Below, in pieces: positions 60,216 through 64,000 of a DNA stretch of 64,000 nucleotides. Made by a program: the position numbers and the translations under genes. The stretch comes from Magicicada septendecula (taxonomy: Eukaryota > Arthropoda > Insecta > Hemiptera > Cicadidae): NCBI GenBank assembly GCA_034769895.1, contig CM068375.1, positions 258,323,268 to 258,387,267 of the forward strand. The letters are read 5' to 3'. Position 1 is the first letter of the stretch, and each line of letters starts with the position of its first letter. Below the pieces are notes generated by a model. That model saw only the letters and a list, made by a program, of their open reading frames with translations. It ran no database searches and had not been told where the DNA came from.

Positions 60216-63200
60216 TGTAATAAAATAAATTAAATAGAATTGATGTTGTGTTGATTGATGATAAGAAGAGACTGTGAAGTATGAGACTCCGATGTAATCA
60301 AGTCCAATGTAATATGTTTAATTGGTGTGGCTCTCGACGTCTTACTGGCCTGAAACACTTCCTTAAGTTTCCCAGCTGGTCGAGTCCCAATGGTAGCAAG
60401 ACCGGTCGAGTAGCGTAAAGTTGATGAAGAAATATATATGCTCAGCTTCACCGAAAGTTTCAAAACAAAAATTATTGTTTTGAAGAAAATTAAAAAAAAA
60501 TTATGTTTATAAAAAAAAATAATAAAAAAAAAAATTTTAATTTTATTAATTAATTAATTAGGATCAATTAATTAATATAGGGCTGTGAAGTTTTAAACAG
60601 TGTAATGCTCTTCTGAAAATTTTTATTAAAGTTTTAGTATAATTTAAATAATCTATCACCACTCATAAGACTGTCTGTAAACCAATCGATATTTGTTTAC
60701 CTTTCTATTTTTTAGGTTATCTTCACTTACGGGTGGTAAAGTCCTTGTAGATTATCAATTAGAATTATATTATTGGTAATTAGTATTATTGAAGAAATAA
60801 AGAACTATTAAGTATTGAAAAGTATTAATGTTTTATTAAGTAACAGCAATATTGACTCTTATCGATTAGTATCGATTCTCAGGATATCGAAAAAAGTTAC
60901 AAGTATATGTTATAAAAATTATATAGGGTTCTTTAAACAGCCAGTTATTACCAAAGTCAGAGAAATCGGGCTAATATTTAAAAAGTATAACGTTACAATC
61001 AAATTAATAGTTATTAATAAACACAGACATTGAATAATAAATTGTAAATATAATAATTGTTTTCACCAAACAGCTGTGCTGAACCAAGAAGAGGCACTGG
61101 GATTGTCAAAGAAAGATGGCTGCCGTCAAGTCGATGAAAATGTTGCTCGTTCCTGCTGCATTCCAAATAATGTATTTTGACGCAATATTCCTGTTCTTGT
61201 GTCTGCAAATCTCTTGTTATATGTTGTGTAGTGACTGGTGTAGTGATTCTGGGTTGTATTTAGTATGTCTGTGTAATTATAAGTCAAACACTTTCTCCGA
61301 TTCCGTCACTAATTTGGTTTAATGTATTATACAGTTTTCTAGTGTTTTATGGTGTTTTTCGGAGTAGATTTATATTGTTCTGTGTTATGGAGTGTTACTT
61401 GATCATTTCTGTTATAATATGATAGTTTCAGAAGTATTTTACAAGTCACTCGCGATTTCACAATAACTCACTATACACTCGCTTTGTATGACGATTATAG
61501 GTTAGGTTATCCACGTTATCAAAGGTATGTCATGTTAACCGTTCAACTACCAATAATTAACTAACTGTTTCCTTCAGTTTCAATTAAACTCTTAGCCCAT
61601 ATAATATTATCCTTAACATTGTTCAAAAATATTTTCACATCCTGTGAATACTTTATATTTTCACTATATGAATGCCTAAACTTTGGTTATTTGTCAATTT
61701 TATTCACTAGATTTGATTTAAATTAATCTTTCAGTTCATTCTGGTTATTTTCAAATTAAATAATGCCATTTTATAGTGTTTTCTGTCCAAAAAATAGTAA
61801 TTTTATTTTCAGTTTGGTATACAAACTGTTTGGAAGTCAAAACATTAAAATTTACTTCCTGTCATTATATAAATTCAGCCATTTTATCAGTTATATTTAA
61901 TATTAATAATTCTATATTGTATTAAAAGGTTCCTATTCCCTTATTTTCTGGTAATTAATTGAATTAGTTGTATTCTGAAACATTATTCTGAAATATATGA
62001 CTCCCATGTCTAAATTTCTGAGTTTAGTCATTTTTATTTTTATTCATAATTCTGAATATAATTTATTAAAATCTCTCTAAATGGTATGTGTAATTATATG
62101 GCATGATCTCAAGTTTATTTTGTCTAAACCCCTTTTGTTTATTTGCATTTAATTGAGCAATTTCTCTGTTTTGATGAAGTTTGGTTTCCATTCTTTTGGC
62201 CTATGATTTTTTAACAATTTTTCTTACAAAATAATTTACAAACAATATATGATGTGTGATACCCTCTCTGACTTTTACAAATAGTATTATAAATTAAACA
62301 TGTTTTCAAATTACACAAAAACAATTAGTATTGGTTACAATACAAACAATAGTTAAAACAAATAAAGAATATTTTTTTTTTTTTTAAATAAATGGTTGTC
62401 TTCAAGTCAGACATTTTGCAACACAATCCTTATTTCTAAACATGGAAATATGGCTTACAAAAAAGGTTTTTTACTAACTAACATCTTAATTACTCTCTAC
62501 TATTTACAAGTGGTAACTATTTTTATAGTTCTGATGTTAGTTGTTTCAGACCCAAACAAATGGCCTTATATCTAATACATTTTTAAACATTCTTGTACTA
62601 TATACATAAAAAACCTTATATTTATATTCTTATTTCTAACTATTATTATAAGTAGGATTCTACAGTTTTTATACCGTCTTTTACATTGTCTTTGGGGAAT
62701 TGTACCCTGTCATTAACAAATAAATAGTATTAATTGTTCAAAAGGTATTATGAACTCTGTTTTTCTTTTTTCATGTAAAACAAAATGTTATTTTAAACAG
62801 ATTCATGTCTTATGAACAACATATTGTCACAATACATATTTTAAGTCATTGAAAAATGCATATTTCATTGCATCCAATGTTTGTGATTGCCAAGAATGAA
62901 ACACAAGGTTCATTTTTTATAATACCCAAAACTATCACTGGTTCACTTTGCACTTATATAATTATGTTAATGCTAAATGGTCGTATAGTCTTATTAACAT
63001 AATAAATTGGTTAGCGTTTTTCAATGGAGATTTGTTCCATGGGTACTATATTATTGTTTCATCTTAGTTCACAGGAAACTTTTACTTTATACACTCCTCT
63101 CTCTTAAATTTATATACATGTGGTTTTTATTTTGTTATACTTTTGTTTTTTTAGATATTTATTTTGGGGATATAGGGATTTGGGTGTCTTTTATAAGAGC

Positions 63201-63696
63201 ATGACATCTTCTTCAGGATGCTGCCCTCTTCTTCTTTCTTCAGTCTTCTTTTCTCCTGCCTTCTGGGACTGGTATCTTCTCCATCTTCTTCTTGATGCCA
63301 TCAGGTTTCTTGGGATCTTCTCCATCTTCTTCTTTAATTCAGAAATACACAACCTGTATTGGTTGATCTTGGCTTATTTTAGGGTTTCTCTTCTATTTAT
63401 TCTTCCTCGTTGTGGGTTTGGTCATATTCAGTACTGCTTTATTATTTACTTTTTTACCTTCCTGGGTTATACCTTGAAAACCTTTGGTTATGAGACTGGT
63501 CTTGGATGACTCATCACTAGTAACTCCTTTTAGTTGAACTTGTATTCTCTTTATAATAATGATTTCTTTCCACAGTTGCTATGAATTAATCTATTTATAT
63601 TAAATTTAATGCTTTCTTCCAAATTTAAACAGTATAACTTTATTATTCTAATGATCAATTGCCATTCAATATTATGCTTATATCTGTCACGCTACA
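60216..63696 (-). repeat. 5' LTR of family B
   Basis: 3481 bp, TGTAATAAAAT at the primer-site edge and CACGCTACA at the outer edge on +. It lacks the internal edge duplication seen in the other LTR. There are no credible genes in this 3.5-kb stretch; the small + strand ORFs are shared by both LTRs but have no known motif. Confidence 0.93.
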
Positions 63697-63724
63697 GTGT
63701 GTGTGTGTGCATGCGCGCGCACGC
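63697..63724. repeat. GT/GC microsatellite at the right edge of element B
   Basis: GTGTGTGTGTG followed by CATGCGCGCGCACGC. It continues the GT tract into which element B inserted; the left half is at about 48472-48486. Confidence 0.85.
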
Positions 63725-63773
63725 ATTAAACACATTAAAGTAGTAGTCCTGTGTTGGTAACAATAATTACTAT

Positions 63774-63895
63774 ATATCACTATAGTATTGACGACTCGGA
63801 ACACTAAGTTTTTTATAAGTAAAAACGTAAAGTTTTACCTTACAGCCTAAACCGGCTTTCACCTATAGAAGGCTTCATCAGAGGCTGTCGTAGGT
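63774..63895 (-). mobile_element. Second hammerhead-bearing repeat copy
   Basis: Reverse complement of the core and tail of the element at 46948-47125, about 120 bp alike. The sequence further left on the - strand path (63896-64000) is not shared. Its ends and any target duplication are not resolved and may lie outside the window. Confidence 0.7.
63842..63888 (-). ncRNA. Type I hammerhead ribozyme, minimal helix III, second copy
   Basis: Read on the - strand from 63888, helix I is ACAGCCT with AGGCTGT, seven Watson-Crick pairs. The core is CTGATGA (63881-63875), helix II is CCT, loop, AGG with an A-T closing pair, and the core GAAA is 63860-63857. Helix III is minimal with a CCGG loop and TTT before the cleavage point. 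Length is the same 47 nt as the other copy, with helix I differences that keep pairing. Confidence 0.78.
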
Positions 63896-64000
63896 AGCGC
63901 TGTTCGTCTTGTTGTTGGCGACGAGATAGTTTTTCAAAAGATCAAAGCTGTGTGTGTGTGGTGAGATGTGTTCGAATAAAGCGTGCGATTTGAATTGTGT
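63896..64000. other. Unassigned window edge
   Basis: No gene seen. A short GT run is near 63950-63961. It may be the body of the hammerhead-bearing element on the - strand. Confidence 0.4.

Larger units (their letters stand above)
48487..63696 (-). mobile_element. Family B gypsy-type LTR retrotransposon, complete
   Basis: A 15210-bp - strand element with LTRs of 3532 bp (left) and 3481 bp (right), both TG to CA. The flanks are GTGTGT on both sides (48481-48486 and 63697-63702), consistent with a target duplication but ambiguous because the target is a GT repeat. Gag, protease, RT, RNase H and integrase are open apart from one frameshift in an A11 run. It sits antisense in the cadherin intron. 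It is the best preserved relative of family A, with about 60-75% protein likeness by eye. Confidence 0.94.

Noticed and set aside
1..64000. tRNA or rRNA genes
   Set aside because: None was recognised; the tRNA-like matches are primer-binding sites only.

Overview
The window is AT-rich animal DNA, most likely from an insect or another arthropod. It has no operons. It holds spliced exons on the + strand, LTR retrotransposons, LINE remnants, DNA transposons and a small retroelement with a hammerhead ribozyme. The species cannot be fixed from the sequence. The only host gene seen is a cadherin-like gene on the + strand, represented by three short exons (44713-44905, 48111-48201, 48274-48426). Nearly everything else is mobile DNA in or next to its introns.

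Layout. (1) 1-31654: family A, a Ty3/gypsy-type element on the - strand in three head-to-tail tandem copies with a period of about 11.03 kb. All copies share the same stop codons and frameshifts, so the array grew by DNA duplication of an already dead element. Copy 1 also has a 343-bp gag deletion and an extra stop. Copies 1 and 2 carry a 2175-bp segment in the LTR that copy 3 lacks. (2) 31655-33908: a likely DNA-transposon relic with TA flanks and two LINE reverse-transcriptase fragments. (3) 33913-44083: family C, a complete gypsy-type element on the + strand with two 2093-bp LTRs and a GATA target duplication. (4) 44088-48480: cadherin exons, and a degenerate LINE into which a 1228-bp hAT-type element (8-bp duplication) and a 178-bp hammerhead-ribozyme element (11-bp duplication) have inserted. 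(5) 48487-63696: family B, a 15.2-kb gypsy-type element on the - strand with LTRs of about 3.5 kb, inserted 60 bp downstream of a cadherin splice donor. (6) 63697-64000: a microsatellite and a second hammerhead copy on the - strand.

The three LTR families share one architecture. The LTRs are very long (2.1-3.5 kb), the primer-binding sites resemble tRNA-Lys sites, and Gag has a long N-terminal coiled coil with no CCHC knuckle. Gag is joined to Pol by a predicted -1 frameshift at a classic heptamer (UUUAAAC in A and B, AAAAAAC in C). Pol runs protease, reverse transcriptase, RNase H, integrase, and there is no env. A and B also share an array of short palindromes about 95 bp apart between pol and the 3' LTR. 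Membership of an Osvaldo/Ulysses-like group is a guess from LTR size and PBS. All reading was by eye; identities and copy counts are estimates unless positions are given.
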